Origin: Candidatus Francisella endociliophora
GTDB lineage: Bacteria > Pseudomonadota > Gammaproteobacteria > Francisellales > Francisellaceae
Assembly (NCBI RefSeq): GCF_000764555.1
Contig: NZ_CP009574.1
Span: forward strand, 744,001 to 808,000
Length of the DNA stretch: 64,000 nucleotides
Direction of reading: 5' to 3'
A model generated the notes under the pieces. That model saw only the letters and a list, made by a program, of their open reading frames with translations, was not told where the DNA came from and did no database searches. The position numbers and the translations under genes are program-made. Below, piece after piece: positions 48,985 to 60,100 of this stretch. Every line of letters begins with the position of its first letter. The stretch's first letter is position 1.

Positions 48985-51900
48985 ATGCAAGAAGCAAACA
49001 ATATATGGATTCAAGATAAAAATCATAAACTCCTCAAATTAGATGGCGAGTACTGTGTTGAACTAGACACTGACACAAACAGTATTAAGTTTAGAATAAA
49101 AGCACATGGGTTTTCTTATGGTTATGTTCTTGGTGATTTTAATAATTGGAGAAAACAAGATCATTTGAAAATGCTATGGAAAGCGGATTCTGATGATGGC
49201 AGCTTATGGCTTACCAAAAAAATTTTTAACCTTAAAACTCTTACTAGTGGCTCTAATCAGTATACTTTTATTCTAGTGGATTTAGATGGAAATGAACAAC
49301 AGGTCTCATCAAGTGGAGACTCTTTTGAGCCTTTAACATTCAACTGGCAAACAAATTCCTTACAACTTACAATTAAATCATCAGAAGACTATATCGTTCC
49401 TGGACATAAAGTTGATTTAGCAGCGATTACAGAATCTTTGACTAAAAAAAGAGAAGTTGTCGAAGTTACATGGAGAACAGAACCTAGATCAAAATATATA
49501 ACCTTGGGTGATAATCAAATAAGTGTAGACCCTGCTATAAAAGATATAAACGAAGTTACAGTCTGTTGTAGCAGTAAAAATAACCCTAACTACAGAGCTC
49601 AGAAAACCTTCAGAATAACTCAAGAACCTAGAGAAGGTAAGTTAATACACTTTATAAAAAAAGATGAGCAGTATAAAGGACAAGACTTCAGCTGGGATCT
49701 TTGGACTTTTGATGAAAAAGGTAAAATACGTGTCAAATCTCTAAGCAAAAAAAGTGACTTTGGACTATATGCTGATTGTACAAATAGCAATATCATCGCT
49801 AGAAAAAGAACTTGGACAATGCATTGGCAAAATGATTGGGCAGAGCAAACTGGTACATTTAAAGCTTGTGGTAACTACGATAATTATTACATCATCTATG
49901 GTGACCCGTACCTTTATACATCACTGACTGATGTTATTAATAGAACAAATGCAAAAATAAACTATGCCGTTCTTGATGAACCAGATAAGGTTGTAGCTTA
50001 CCTTTCTGATACCCCTCTTATTGGTACGTTATTTGAACTATGGATAAATTCAAAAAGAGTAAGTAACGTAGAAACAATTGTAAAATATAAATCAAAAAAA
50101 GTTGTTTTTGCTAATATTCCTGAAAACATACATCCAAGTGATCTAATAGAAGTACGCGCAAACAATACTTTTATGCCTACCAAAGTAACCATGGGAAGTT
50201 TTCTTGATAAGTTCTACTACCCTAAAGACGATATGGGAGTTAAATTTAATGATGATACTGTTTCATTTAGAATATGGGCTCCAACAGCAAAATATGTAGA
50301 ACTGCTGATATATAATGAAGATGCTGATAATTATGCTATCCCTGATGACTCTTTCACATTAACTCCAGAGCTAGAATATGGCACGCATACAATCTCTATT
50401 GATAAAGAGTTATGTCATAATAAGTTTTACCTATATCGATTCTATTTTGATGATTTAGATCACCGTGGTGAAAAACATACCAAAATAACTTATGCTATTG
50501 ATCCTTATGCTGTAGGCCTTGGCGCAAATGGAGAAAAAGGCTTTATCCTAGATTTAGACTCTCCAGATCTCACTCCAAGTAAATGGCTAGAGAATAGTTA
50601 TCAAAACACTATAGCTCCAGAAGATGCTGTACTTTATGAACTACATTTACGTGATTTCACAATTAGTGCTGACAGTGGTATCCCTGAAGAAATCAGAGGT
50701 AAGTTTTTAGGTACAGTTTACGAAGGATCTAAATATACTAGTCAAGACAATAAAGACTCTGTTTCTACAGGCATTGATAGTTTAGAAGAGTTAGGTGTAA
50801 CTCATGTACATTTGCTACCAATATTTGATTTCTCATCCGTTGATGAATTAAGCCTTCATGTAGAAAACAACAGAAACTGGGGTTATGATCCTAAAAATTA
50901 CAATGCTCCAGATGGTAGTTACTCCATAAACCCTTTTGATCCTACCCAAAGAATAAAAGGCACTAGAGAAATGATAGCTGGTTTTCATAGCAAAGGAATT
51001 GGTGTAGTTATGGATATGGTTTATAACCATATGACTGATACTAAAAACTTTGATAGCATTGTGCCTAAATATTATTTTAGAACCGATGAGATTGGACGTT
51101 TTACCAATGGATCAGGCTGTGGTAATGAACTAGATACAGAAAAGCCTATGGTAAGAAAGTTTATCAAAGACTCTGTATTACACTGGATCAAAAATTATAA
51201 AATTGATGGCCTTAGATTTGATCTTATGGAGCTAATAGATCTTGATACTATCAAAGAAATCACTAAAGAAATCAAAGAGATAAATCCTAATATTATTGTT
51301 TATGGAGAGCCTTGGAAAGCTGGAGATTCACCTCTAATGAATGGTACATATAGAGGCACTCAAAGAAACCAAGACTTTTCAGTATTTAATGATACATTTA
51401 GAGATGCTCTAAGAGGAAATAATAGCCCTGGTAATGGATATATAAATGGTGATGCTCATAACCCAGCAAATATTGGTAAAGTCATGGAAGGTTTACGTGG
51501 ATCTATCCATGATCTTACGGTCAAACCTAAAGAAACTATCAACTACGTTGACGCTCATGATAACTATACACTTTGGGATCAGATAGAAAAAAGCCAACAA
51601 AGAAATATTCAAGCTGGTAACTATCGTGAAAGGATACCTGAAGATATTTTCCAAAGTCGTAGAGTTCGCCAAAATGGTCTTGCTCTTGGAATGATATTAA
51701 CAGCACAAGGTATACCTTTTTTACATGGTGGCTGTGAGTTTTTAAGAACTAAACAAGGCGATCATAACAGCTATAAAAGTAGCGATGATATCAATGCTTT
51801 TTACTGGGAAGACAAACTAAAATACAAACCTTTCTTTAACTATGTTAAAGGATTAATAAAAATCAGAAAAGAGCACCCAGCTTTTAGAATGACAAATGCT

Positions 51901-52197
51901 GCAGATATTAGCAAATACCTTAGTGTATCAGCTGCGTATCATGACTTACATTCTGGTGTTATCATCTCTTATTTCAAAAACCATGCAAATGGCGATAGTT
52001 GGAAAGATATTGTAATTGTATATAATGCTACAGCTATTGATAACTATAATATTAACGATATTGTTCCAGACATTGATAGTGGCATGTGGCATGTGATTGC
52101 TAATCATGAAAAAGCTGGCGTTGAGATAATTGAGAAAGTTGTTGCTGGTAAATTACCTCCTTTAAAATCTTACTCAATGTTAATAGCACATAGCTAA
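48985..52197 (+). CDS. pulB: Type I pullulanase / glycogen debranching enzyme
   Basis: 1070 residues. It hydrolyses alpha-1,6 linkages in branched glucans. A long N-terminal part (residues 1-420) holds carbohydrate-binding-like modules, including an ITFKI-type domain at residues 25-130. CBM48 (VSFRIWAPTAKYVELLIYN) starts near 429, followed by the GH13 barrel: pullulanase motif NWGYDPKNYNAPDGSYS near 632, VVMDMVYNHMTD near 672, nucleophile GLRFDLMEL near 745, acid VYGEPWKAGD near 772 and YVDAHDNYTLWD near 853. No signal peptide is visible, so it acts in the cytoplasm on stored glycogen. Confidence 0.93.
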   Translation: MQEANNIWIQDKNHKLLKLDGEYCVELDTDTNSIKFRIKAHGFSYGYVLGDFNNWRKQDHLKMLWKADSDDGSLWLTKKIFNLKTLTSGSNQYTFILVDLDGNEQQVSSSGDSFEPLTFNWQTNSLQLTIKSSEDYIVPGHKVDLAAITESLTKKREVVEVTWRTEPRSKYITLGDNQISVDPAIKDINEVTVCCSSKNNPNYRAQKTFRITQEPREGKLIHFIKKDEQYKGQDFSWDLWTFDEKGKIRVKSLSKKSDFGLYADCTNSNIIARKRTWTMHWQNDWAEQTGTFKACGNYDNYYIIYGDPYLYTSLTDVINRTNAKINYAVLDEPDKVVAYLSDTPLIGTLFELWINSKRVSNVETIVKYKSKKVVFANIPENIHPSDLIEVRANNTFMPTKVTMGSFLDKFYYPKDDMGVKFNDDTVSFRIWAPTAKYVELLIYNEDADNYAIPDDSFTLTPELEYGTHTISIDKELCHNKFYLYRFYFDDLDHRGEKHTKITYAIDPYAVGLGANGEKGFILDLDSPDLTPSKWLENSYQNTIAPEDAVLYELHLRDFTISADSGIPEEIRGKFLGTVYEGSKYTSQDNKDSVSTGIDSLEELGVTHVHLLPIFDFSSVDELSLHVENNRNWGYDPKNYNAPDGSYSINPFDPTQRIKGTREMIAGFHSKGIGVVMDMVYNHMTDTKNFDSIVPKYYFRTDEIGRFTNGSGCGNELDTEKPMVRKFIKDSVLHWIKNYKIDGLRFDLMELIDLDTIKEITKEIKEINPNIIVYGEPWKAGDSPLMNGTYRGTQRNQDFSVFNDTFRDALRGNNSPGNGYINGDAHNPANIGKVMEGLRGSIHDLTVKPKETINYVDAHDNYTLWDQIEKSQQRNIQAGNYRERIPEDIFQSRRVRQNGLALGMILTAQGIPFLHGGCEFLRTKQGDHNSYKSSDDINAFYWEDKLKYKPFFNYVKGLIKIRKEHPAFRMTNAADISKYLSVSAAYHDLHSGVIISYFKNHANGDSWKDIVIVYNATAIDNYNINDIVPDIDSGMWHVIANHEKAGVEIIEKVVAGKLPPLKSYSMLIAHS

Positions 52198-52265
52198 ATC
52201 TTATATTGATTATGCTCATAAGCTCTTATAAACTTTTTCTAGTTTAATAAACAAGAATTATAAAA

Positions 52266-53111
52266 ATGTCTGACTCATTTAAAATCCCTGTAAATACCAA
52301 CACTAAGTTCTTATTTTCAACTTCTGGAAGTAATTCATCTATCATAAGACACAATACTGCTATTCAAAAGTTAGCAGTAAACCTTTGTTACTTTACATTT
52401 ACTGGTGATATAACTGCTAAAACTTATACAGATGCTCTTAAAGCACCTTTCGTAAATGGTGGAACTGTCACAGCTCATAACGGTTTAAAATCAAAAGTAA
52501 TACCTTTCTTAGACTATGTTGAACCTCTTGCACAGCAGACTCTAGCTGTAAATACTATTATAAACAAAGAGGGTAAACTCTATGGTTACAATACAGATTG
52601 TCATGGCCTACAAACAGCTTTAACAAAAGGTATCAAAGAATCCAAACAGGATATCAAAACTGCTGTAATTTATGGAAATGGCGGCGTCTCTGGTGTGGCT
52701 TTTAAGGTGCTACAAGATCAAGGTATTAAAGTAACTATAATTGGTAGAAATGCCGAGAAAGTTGCTCAAAAGAAAAAAGAACTTGGTATAGAAAATATCC
52801 CGCATTTCGAAGGTCCTTATGATTTAGTGGTAGATGCTACACCTATCTCCTCATCACCTGATATTGAGCAAAATACTCAATTTATAGACCTAGTCAAAAA
52901 TGCAAAAATAGTTTTTTGCCACGCTATGCCTGAAAAAGATAATAAAGAAAACCATCTATTAGAGTACTGTAATAAAAATAACATTTTTTATATAGGTGGT
53001 GAAGGAATGTATATTGCCCAACTCATCAAACAATATATGATTTATTTTGAAAACCTTAATCAAAAGAAAATTTCTGAAGAAGATATAATTGAAGCTTGGG
53101 GGTTAAACTAA
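52266..53111 (+). CDS. Shikimate dehydrogenase-family protein, divergent
   Basis: 281 residues. The AroE fold is recognisable: SGSNSS near residue 18 for the substrate serines, AVNTI near 99, GYNTDCHGLQTA near 109 with the catalytic aspartate, the nucleotide loop YGNGGVSG near 139 and the C-terminal GEGMYIAQLIKQY. The usual NVTxPxK motif reads TVTAHNGLKSK, so the catalytic lysine is displaced by an apparent two-residue insertion and the asparagine is lost. It may be a quinate/shikimate-like dehydrogenase of changed specificity rather than the biosynthetic AroE. Its stop overlaps that of the convergent CPBP gene by four bases. Confidence 0.78.
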   Translation: MSDSFKIPVNTNTKFLFSTSGSNSSIIRHNTAIQKLAVNLCYFTFTGDITAKTYTDALKAPFVNGGTVTAHNGLKSKVIPFLDYVEPLAQQTLAVNTIINKEGKLYGYNTDCHGLQTALTKGIKESKQDIKTAVIYGNGGVSGVAFKVLQDQGIKVTIIGRNAEKVAQKKKELGIENIPHFEGPYDLVVDATPISSSPDIEQNTQFIDLVKNAKIVFCHAMPEKDNKENHLLEYCNKNNIFYIGGEGMYIAQLIKQYMIYFENLNQKKISEEDIIEAWGLN

Positions 53112-53878
53112 AAATAAACCCACAGAAATATCAAAATAGTCATATCAGCAAATGTATGAGTAATGATTGGAGCAAGAAGTCCTTTAACTTTAAATCTTGT
53201 CGTACCAAGAGCAAAAGCATAAACAAAAGTCATAGCAAAACCACTTAGACCATTTGGAAAGCCTCCAGCATAATGAAATCCTGCGAATAAAAATGCTTGT
53301 AAAAATATTGCTATAAAAACACTAGAAATTCTACTTAACTCAGTTTGAATAATCCCTCTGAAAATAACCTCTTCTACTACTGCATTTAGTAATGCACCAA
53401 CAGGTATTAGGATTAAAATTACAATAGTGCTAAGTTTTTTAAACTCTTGAGAAGTCGCAATTCCAACTCCTGTTAATTCATTAGTTGACATTCCCCAAAC
53501 TATCAAGCTTATTGAAGCTACTAAAGATACAACAGCTATCGCAATCCAAATTCTAATATCTTTTATTTTTCCAAGACTAAATAGTTCAAAAACTTGCTTT
53601 TTATATACTATCACTGATATCAGTAGTGTAATTAGTAATGTTGCAAGCATAGGGTTTTGATAAAGTGGTATTATCAAATAAACTGGCAAACTAGATAAAA
53701 ATAAAAATAGATTTGAATTGAAGACTTTATTATCAAAAATCACACTAAAAATCAAAGATAATGCTGCAAACAATATTGCAAGATTACCAAACAATTCATT
53801 TTGAAAATAAAAAGATAAAGTTATAAAAATTACATTTACAACAAATAAAGTTTTGACTAGAGTAAACTTTGTAACCAT
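53108..53878 (-). CDS. CPBP-family (CAAX-type) intramembrane metalloprotease
   Basis: 256 residues with about eight membrane segments. The family motifs are visible: EEVIFRG near residue 168 (motif 1), FAGFHYAGGF near 198 (motif 2) and ITHTFAD near 241 (motif 3), giving the expected glutamates and histidines. Members cleave within the membrane or act in stress responses and bacteriocin immunity; its substrate is unknown. It may be cotranscribed with the diguanylate cyclase gene 99 bases upstream. Confidence 0.85.
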   Translation of the reverse strand: MVTKFTLVKTLFVVNVIFITLSFYFQNELFGNLAILFAALSLIFSVIFDNKVFNSNLFLFLSSLPVYLIIPLYQNPMLATLLITLLISVIVYKKQVFELFSLGKIKDIRIWIAIAVVSLVASISLIVWGMSTNELTGVGIATSQEFKKLSTIVILILIPVGALLNAVVEEVIFRGIIQTELSRISSVFIAIFLQAFLFAGFHYAGGFPNGLSGFAMTFVYAFALGTTRFKVKGLLAPIITHTFADMTILIFLWVYF

Positions 53879-53977
53879 TTACATATCTTTTTTGATGAAT
53901 ATAAATAAATTATAAAGAAAAGCTACTTGGGCTGCCACACAATCTAGGCTTTTGACAACTTTAACCCTACAATAAGA

Positions 53978-55216
53978 CTACGCATAAACAACAGATTGGT
54001 TTCTTCCTGATTTTTTAGCTTTATATAATGCTTCATCAGCATACTCAATACATTTATTTACATCTTTAGCATCATTTGAATCAGCAAGACCACAACTGAT
54101 TGTACAGTTTATAATTTGTCCATCTAGCGATAGAACCTGTTTTCCAATTTGCTTTCTTAACCTTTCTGCGACTTGTAAAGCTTGGTTCTTTGTAGACCCC
54201 AACAGTATTATTGCAAACTCCTCACCTCCAAGCCTAACAGCCAAATCTTGACTCCTACAGCTAAGTTGAATATTTTTTGCCAGAGCTACTAATACTTGAT
54301 CACCATGCTTATGTGAGTAATTATCATTTATATTTTTAAAATGATCTACATCTATCATAATAATAGAAAAAGATTGATCAGCAGCAAATTTATCACATAC
54401 TTGGCTTAAACCTCTTCTATTTAAAAGACCTGTTAAATGATCTTTTTGTGCGTTTTTAGCACTTTCTTCTTCCGCTTTTTTTATTTCTGTAATATCTTTT
54501 TGTATCGAGCAAAAATGAGTTATTGTATCATCAGGAGCCAAGCTTAATGGAAAAATTGAAACATCTGCCCAATAAGCCTCTCCTGATTTTTTATAATTTA
54601 ACATGACTTCTCGTATTGGAGATTTTTCTTCTAAAGCCTTTCTAATTCTTAACATAGATTCTTTACAAGTATTCTCTCCTTGAAAAATTCTAGGAGTATT
54701 ACCAACCAGCTCTTCTTTTGTGTAACCTGTTAACTCTATTATATGGTCATTAATATATATAATCTCAGGACCACTTGGCTTATCAATATTATCAGCTTTC
54801 GTTATTACTACACCATCAATTGCATTCTCAACAATCTCATTAAATGCCTGAGTATATTTATGAGTTACATCAGTAAAAGTAACCACTACATTATCATCAT
54901 CTTTATAAGCATTCATTAGCATCCAAATAGGTTCTACAGAGTTGTTATCTGCTATACCTATTATACGATTTACTATGTTATTATCATTTAGCGCAACGGA
55001 ATAAGCAGGATAATGCTCTTTTTTCAGTTCATTCCCAGAGGCATTCAATAATTTCCAGCCTATCTCATCGAACTTCTTACCCAGAAGCTCTTGCTCTTGC
55101 ATTTTAAGTATTTCTAAAGCACTTGAGTTAACAAAAGAAACAGTTGAAGTAGAATCATACAATATAACTCCATCTTGAATTTTCTCCAAAAGGAGCTTTG
55201 TATTTAAGTCTATCAT
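53978..55216 (-). CDS. PAS-PAS-GGDEF diguanylate cyclase
   Basis: 412 residues, no membrane segment. The first PAS domain (residues 1-115) begins LLEKIQDGVILYDST. The second (118-245) has GNTPRIFQGENTCKE, like light-sensing LOV domains but with threonine where the flavin-binding cysteine would be. The GGDEF domain follows, with active-site RLGGEEFAII near residue 328. The inhibitory site RSQD lies five residues before GGEEF, so a catalytically active, feedback-inhibited cyclase making cyclic di-GMP is predicted. Such genes are known from F. novicida and missing from F. tularensis subspecies, as I recall. The sensed signal is unknown. Confidence 0.92.
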   Translation of the reverse strand: MIDLNTKLLLEKIQDGVILYDSTSTVSFVNSSALEILKMQEQELLGKKFDEIGWKLLNASGNELKKEHYPAYSVALNDNNIVNRIIGIADNNSVEPIWMLMNAYKDDDNVVVTFTDVTHKYTQAFNEIVENAIDGVVITKADNIDKPSGPEIIYINDHIIELTGYTKEELVGNTPRIFQGENTCKESMLRIRKALEEKSPIREVMLNYKKSGEAYWADVSIFPLSLAPDDTITHFCSIQKDITEIKKAEEESAKNAQKDHLTGLLNRRGLSQVCDKFAADQSFSIIMIDVDHFKNINDNYSHKHGDQVLVALAKNIQLSCRSQDLAVRLGGEEFAIILLGSTKNQALQVAERLRKQIGKQVLSLDGQIINCTISCGLADSNDAKDVNKCIEYADEALYKAKKSGRNQSVVYA

Positions 55217-55358
55217 CTAGTTAGAATAAAATCCTGGAATTAATCAATTATATTCTAAACTTTAGATAAAGCAAAATAAATTTTTTATTAAATAATTGAA
55301 GTTATTAGATAGATCTATTAAAGGTTCTAGAGAGATAAGGCATTGATTGTTAATATAT

Positions 55359-56807
55359 TTATGGCTTAGGCTGCCAAACAATATCAAGCTCTTTTGCAGC
55401 TTTAACATCATCAAGACGACGAGCTGGTAGATTATAAGGAGCTCCTTTTAGGTATTCAGGATTTTCCTTAGCAATATCTCTGATTTCTACCATTGCTTGG
55501 ATAAATTTCTCCATACTATCAACATTTTCAGTTTCAGTAGGTTCTATTAATAGACACTCAGGTACTAATAGTGGGAAATACATAGTAGGAGCATGAACTC
55601 CTCTGTCTATCAAGCATTTAGCAAAATCTGTAGCTGTGACACCATATTTTTGTAATTCAGGTTTCAAAGTTACAATAAACTCATGTGATGCTCTTCTATT
55701 AGGATAAGCGATCGTAAAGCCTTCCTCTTTTAAACGAGCCATCATATAGTTAGCATTTAGAGTCGCTATTTCAGATGCCTCTGTTAGACCATTTCCACCA
55801 AGCATAGCACCATAAATATACGCTCTAATCAATACACCAATATTACCGTTGAATGCAGACATTCTACCAATAGTATTTGGTACATCTTTTTCTTCTAACC
55901 ATACGAATTTATCGTCTTTTTTGCCTACCATTGGTACTGGTAAAAACTCTTTTAACTTATCATTAACAGCAACTGGACCAGCACCTGGACCGCCACCACC
56001 ATGAGGAGTTGCAAAAGTCTTATGCAAGTTCATATGTAAAACATCAAAGCCCATATCACCAGGACGCGCTTTACCCATAATTGCATTTAAGTTCGCACCA
56101 TCATAGTATAATAGACCACCAGCTTCATGAACTTTCTTCGCAATTACAGCAATACTTCTCTCAAACACACCAACAGTTGATGGATTTGTTAGCATAATAC
56201 CAGCTGTCTTTGGACCTAGTACTTTATCAAGTGCTTCAATATCGATATCACCACATCTCTTAGTTGGAATCTCGATAACTTTTAAACCACAAACTTTTGC
56301 AGTTGCTGGATTAGTGCCATGAGCAGCATCTGGCACGATAATTTCATTTCGCTCAAAATCACCACGTTTATGATGATATGCTTTGATCATAGCTACACCA
56401 GCAAACTCACCCTGAGCACCAGCCATAGGAGCAAGTGAAACAGCCGTCATACCAGTTAATTCAGTGATTACATTTTGTAAATCAGCTAAGCATTCAAGAG
56501 TACCTTGGACACTTTGGCTAGCAGCATACGGATGCCTTTCTAAGAAACCTGCAAGTGATGCATATTTATGTGCTGCACGCGGATTATACTTCATAGTACA
56601 AGAACCTAATGGATAGAAATTCGTATCTATACAGAAGTTTTTACGTGAAAGTTGTGTGTAATGTCTAACAACATCTAGTTCAGCTTGTTCTGGCAAAATT
56701 GGCTTTTTAGAACGAAGCATATTTGCAGGGATATTTGAAACATCTCCTTTTTTGCTAGGCATAACAGCTGGTGAGTTTACACCTCTAGTTTTTTCAAAAA
56801 TAACCAT
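55359..56807 (-). CDS. gcvPB: Glycine decarboxylase subunit 2 (P-protein, C-terminal half)
   Basis: 482 residues. It is the PLP-bearing half of a split P-protein. The lysine motif [20 protein letters not shown] lies near residue 257; [20 protein letters not shown] near 56 and the PSTVGVFE segment near 208 are family marks. Together with GcvPA it decarboxylates glycine and passes the aminomethyl group to GcvH. It lies 5 bases after gcvPA. Confidence 0.97.
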   Translation of the reverse strand: MVIFEKTRGVNSPAVMPSKKGDVSNIPANMLRSKKPILPEQAELDVVRHYTQLSRKNFCIDTNFYPLGSCTMKYNPRAAHKYASLAGFLERHPYAASQSVQGTLECLADLQNVITELTGMTAVSLAPMAGAQGEFAGVAMIKAYHHKRGDFERNEIIVPDAAHGTNPATAKVCGLKVIEIPTKRCGDIDIEALDKVLGPKTAGIMLTNPSTVGVFERSIAVIAKKVHEAGGLLYYDGANLNAIMGKARPGDMGFDVLHMNLHKTFATPHGGGGPGAGPVAVNDKLKEFLPVPMVGKKDDKFVWLEEKDVPNTIGRMSAFNGNIGVLIRAYIYGAMLGGNGLTEASEIATLNANYMMARLKEEGFTIAYPNRRASHEFIVTLKPELQKYGVTATDFAKCLIDRGVHAPTMYFPLLVPECLLIEPTETENVDSMEKFIQAMVEIRDIAKENPEYLKGAPYNLPARRLDDVKAAKELDIVWQPKP

Positions 56808-56812
56808 TTAAA

Positions 56813-58180
56813 TTAACCTCCTAACCTAGCTAAAACTTTTTTAGTTGCTTCTAAATACTCATTTATATCTTCTGCTGTATGAATTTCAGTAGAGCAAACC
56901 ATAATAGAATTAGCTAAGTCATTATGATATTCACCTAAGAAATAACCTGCATCAATACCTTCTTTTTCCACTTCTGTTACAAAATCTTGCGCATTTACAG
57001 GTAAGTCAATAACAGCCTCATTGAAGAATACTTTATCAAATCTAGTGTTTACTCCATCTAGCTTAGATAATTCACTTGCTAGTTTAGTAGTATTTTCATG
57101 AGATACACTTGCTACTCTTTCTAGACCTTCTGCACCTAGTAAGCTCATATAGATAGTTGCCGCTGTTACCATCAGACCTTGGTTAGTGCAGATATTTGAA
57201 GTAGCTTTTGCACGACGAATATGTTGCTCTCTAGCTTGTAAAGTTAGACAGAAACCTTCATTACCATCCAGATCAACTGTTCTGCCAACAATACGGCCAG
57301 GCATTTGACGAATATGAGGCATCTTACAAGTCATAAAACCAAAATATGGACCACCAGAAGCTAGTGGGACACCCATAGGCTGACCTTCACCACATACTAT
57401 GTCAGCACCCTTTTCTCCCCATTCAGCAGGTGATTTTAAGATTGCTAACGACATTGGATTAGTTACAGCTATTACTAAAGCACCATGCTCATGAGCCCAG
57501 TTTGCAAGACTATCAACATCTGCAAGTTGACCTAAGAAGTTAGGGCTTTGAATAACTACTGCAGCATACTGAGTATCAGCAAAATCTGCTAGTTTAGCAA
57601 TATCAGTCTTTCCATGTTTAGAATCAAGATTTACAACATCAACTTCGATACCTTGATGTTTTGTAATTGTTTCTAATACATTTAAATAAGTAGGATGTAA
57701 TGCTTCAGCTATTAACACTTTTTGCGATTTTGCTTTCTTGTTCGAACGAATTGCCATAAGCACAGACTCTGCTAAAGCTGTTGCTCCATCATACATAGAA
57801 GCATTAGAAGCATCCATACCTGTTAACCAAGCCATCATAGTTTGGAATTCATAAATAACTTGTAAACCACCTTGAGAAGCCTCTGCTTGATATGGTGTAT
57901 ATGCTGTATAAAACTCACCTCTACCAACAATATCCCATATTGCAGATGGTATATAGTGACTATATGCACCTGCTCCTATAAAGTTTGTATTATGATGATT
58001 TTTATTAGCTCTTTTTCTTGCTACATTAGCTAATTGAATTTCATTGATCCCGTCTGGAATTTTTAGAGCATCTGCTCTTAGCTGAGCAGGAATTTCATCA
58101 AAAAGCTGATCCACAGAATTAGCTCCAATAGTATCGAGCATTTTTTTGATTTGTTCTGGTTTATGTGGAATAAAAGACAT
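56813..58180 (-). CDS. gcvPA: Glycine decarboxylase subunit 1 (P-protein, N-terminal half)
   Basis: 455 residues. It begins [20 protein letters not shown], typical of GcvPA, with [20 protein letters not shown] near residue 93 and [20 protein letters not shown] near 328. It lacks the PLP lysine, as expected, and pairs with GcvPB. A 120-base gap separates it from gcvH. Confidence 0.97.
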   Translation of the reverse strand: MSFIPHKPEQIKKMLDTIGANSVDQLFDEIPAQLRADALKIPDGINEIQLANVARKRANKNHHNTNFIGAGAYSHYIPSAIWDIVGRGEFYTAYTPYQAEASQGGLQVIYEFQTMMAWLTGMDASNASMYDGATALAESVLMAIRSNKKAKSQKVLIAEALHPTYLNVLETITKHQGIEVDVVNLDSKHGKTDIAKLADFADTQYAAVVIQSPNFLGQLADVDSLANWAHEHGALVIAVTNPMSLAILKSPAEWGEKGADIVCGEGQPMGVPLASGGPYFGFMTCKMPHIRQMPGRIVGRTVDLDGNEGFCLTLQAREQHIRRAKATSNICTNQGLMVTAATIYMSLLGAEGLERVASVSHENTTKLASELSKLDGVNTRFDKVFFNEAVIDLPVNAQDFVTEVEKEGIDAGYFLGEYHNDLANSIMVCSTEIHTAEDINEYLEATKKVLARLGG

Positions 58181-58300
58181 ACTTCCTCCATGTCCTTGAA
58201 TAAACTAAAGAACTACCTGCTACACTCAAAACAAATTAAGAGTGAACAGATAGTTAGTTTTGATCTTTTTATTCTATAACAGTAAGAATTTTTTTTAAGA

Positions 58301-58684
58301 TTAATCTTCTAAATTTTCTGCATAAGCTTCAGCACTTAGCAATTCATCTAGTTGAGACTCATCAGAAACTTTTAATTTAAATAACCAACCATCAGCAAAT
58401 GGAGACTCATTTACCAAAGCAGGTTCATCTACTACAGCATCATTAACTGCTACTACTTCGCCATCAATAGGAGCATATACATCAGAAGCTGCTTTTACAG
58501 ACTCAACCACACAAGTATCATCACCAGCTGAGAACTCTTCTCCCACTTCTGGTAGCTCAACATAAACCAAATCTCCTAGTAAAGATTGTGCGTGCGCTGT
58601 AATTCCTACAGTAACCTCATCACCATCTACTTTGATCCATTCATGCGATTTTGTATATTTTAATTCACTAGGAATATTTGACAT
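58301..58684 (-). CDS. gcvH: Glycine cleavage system H protein
   Basis: 127 residues. It is the lipoyl carrier of the glycine cleavage complex. The lipoylated lysine lies in [19 protein letters not shown] near residue 65. The flanking [20 protein letters not shown] and LFKLKVSD segments are standard. GGAGG is visible shortly before the ATG. Confidence 0.98.
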   Translation of the reverse strand: MSNIPSELKYTKSHEWIKVDGDEVTVGITAHAQSLLGDLVYVELPEVGEEFSAGDDTCVVESVKAASDVYAPIDGEVVAVNDAVVDEPALVNESPFADGWLFKLKVSDESQLDELLSAEAYAENLED

Positions 58685-58736
58685 TTTTATACCTCCGGTA
58701 ATTGACCCAATTTAACTAACTAAACTTTTATATATT

Positions 58737-59813
58737 TTATATTAAAGACTCGCCGTTTTTAACAAATCTCGGCTTAATAATTTCAACTTCTAGCTTTTTA
58801 CCACGAATATTTACCACGGGATTATCTCCTTGCTTTGGTACATATGCTAAAGCTATGGCAACTTTTAACGTTGGTGAGAATGTCCCACTTGTTATATAAC
58901 CTTTTTCACCATTATCAAAATCAATCTCTTGACCAGCTCTGAGTACACCTTTTGATTTTAATACAACTCCAGCCCACTTAGTACTTACACCTTCTGCCTT
59001 TTTTGCTAAATATGCTTTTTTACCAATGAAGCTTCTGCTTTCATCTGATAAATCAACACTCCATCCAAGACCTCTTTCTAGTGGAGTAGTTGAAGTATTC
59101 ATATCTGAACCATATAGATGCATACCAGCTTCTAATCGAAGAGTATCTCTGGCACCAAGACCAGCAGGCTCAGCACCATTTTCTAATAAGCTATCCCAGA
59201 AATCTACTACTTGATCTGCTGGTAACATTATTTCAAAGCCATCTTCACCAGTATATCCAGTACGAGCAAACATCCATTTACTAAAAAACTTAAACGAAAA
59301 AGGTTTAAGAGCTTCAATTTCTTCTGCAGTCTCTTTAGTAACACAATGCTTAACAATCTCTACAGCTTTTGGTCCTTGTACAGCGACTATTGCAAGCTCT
59401 TTCTTTGATGTAATTTCAACATCAAAATCTTTCGAATTCTCAATAAACCAAGCAACATCAGACTCTCTATTACCTGCATTTACGACTATTCTGAAATGCT
59501 CTTGACTAACTTTATATGTAATTAAATCATCAACAATACCTGCTTCATGATTAAGCATGCAACCATATTGAGCTTTATTATTTGCTAACTTAGCAACATC
59601 ATTTGCTAACATATGGCGCAAAAACTTTTCTGCACCTTTACCTTTGATATCAACCGCAAGCATATGAGATACATCAAACACACCACAGTTTTCACGTACA
59701 TTATTATGTTCTTGAATTTGTGAACCATAATTGATTGGCATTGACCAACCAGAGAAATCAACCATCTTGGCATTTGCTACCACATGAGCTTCAAATAGAG
59801 GAGTTTTAAGCAT
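58737..59813 (-). CDS. gcvT: Glycine cleavage system T protein (aminomethyltransferase)
   Basis: 358 residues from the ATG at 59813, beginning [11 protein letters not shown] like other GcvT proteins; a GTG four codons earlier is less likely. It transfers the C1 unit to tetrahydrofolate and frees ammonia. [20 protein letters not shown] lies near residue 17, [13 protein letters not shown] near 46, [13 protein letters not shown] near 189 and [18 protein letters not shown] near 220. It leads the gcvT-gcvH-gcvPA-gcvPB operon. I searched by eye for a tandem glycine riboswitch upstream and did not find one. Confidence 0.96.
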   Translation of the reverse strand: MLKTPLFEAHVVANAKMVDFSGWSMPINYGSQIQEHNNVRENCGVFDVSHMLAVDIKGKGAEKFLRHMLANDVAKLANNKAQYGCMLNHEAGIVDDLITYKVSQEHFRIVVNAGNRESDVAWFIENSKDFDVEITSKKELAIVAVQGPKAVEIVKHCVTKETAEEIEALKPFSFKFFSKWMFARTGYTGEDGFEIMLPADQVVDFWDSLLENGAEPAGLGARDTLRLEAGMHLYGSDMNTSTTPLERGLGWSVDLSDESRSFIGKKAYLAKKAEGVSTKWAGVVLKSKGVLRAGQEIDFDNGEKGYITSGTFSPTLKVAIALAYVPKQGDNPVVNIRGKKLEVEIIKPRFVKNGESLI

Positions 59814-59905
59814 GAAATTGCCCACCCAAAAAAAATAATTCTAGATACGTAACAATATACATTTTTTTTTAGTTTTTTATAAGCATTTTGTTAGAAAAAA
59901 TAATA

Positions 59906-60082
59906 CTATTCTTTGCCATCAATTACTTTGATATACAATTTACTAGTTTTTGCTCCTTCTCTACTATAAATATCTACATAGACACTAGAATAAATAGAAC
60001 CTTTTTTCAGCATTCATAAGAAACTAGAAGTACCTTTAACACCAACTCTAATATAAATTTGTAAAAATATAGCGAAACAGGC
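59906..60082 (-). pseudogene. Probable remnant of a coding sequence
   Basis: The minus strand reads FAIFLQIYIRVGVKGTSSFL, an in-frame TGA (60014-60016), then MLKKGSIYSSVYVDIYSREG and AKTSKLYIKVIDGKE to a TAG at 59906-59908. The alternating hydrophobic pattern suggests beta-strands of a lost secreted or surface protein. The downstream half alone could be a 35-residue ORF starting at 60013. No homologue is recognised. Confidence 0.35.
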
Positions 60083-60100
60083 TTAAGTTTTAAATATATT

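Noticed and set aside
59826-60100. Possible glycine riboswitch upstream of gcvT
   Set aside because: The region is AT-rich and lacks the GC-rich conserved stems and tandem aptamer layout. It instead contains a decayed coding fragment.
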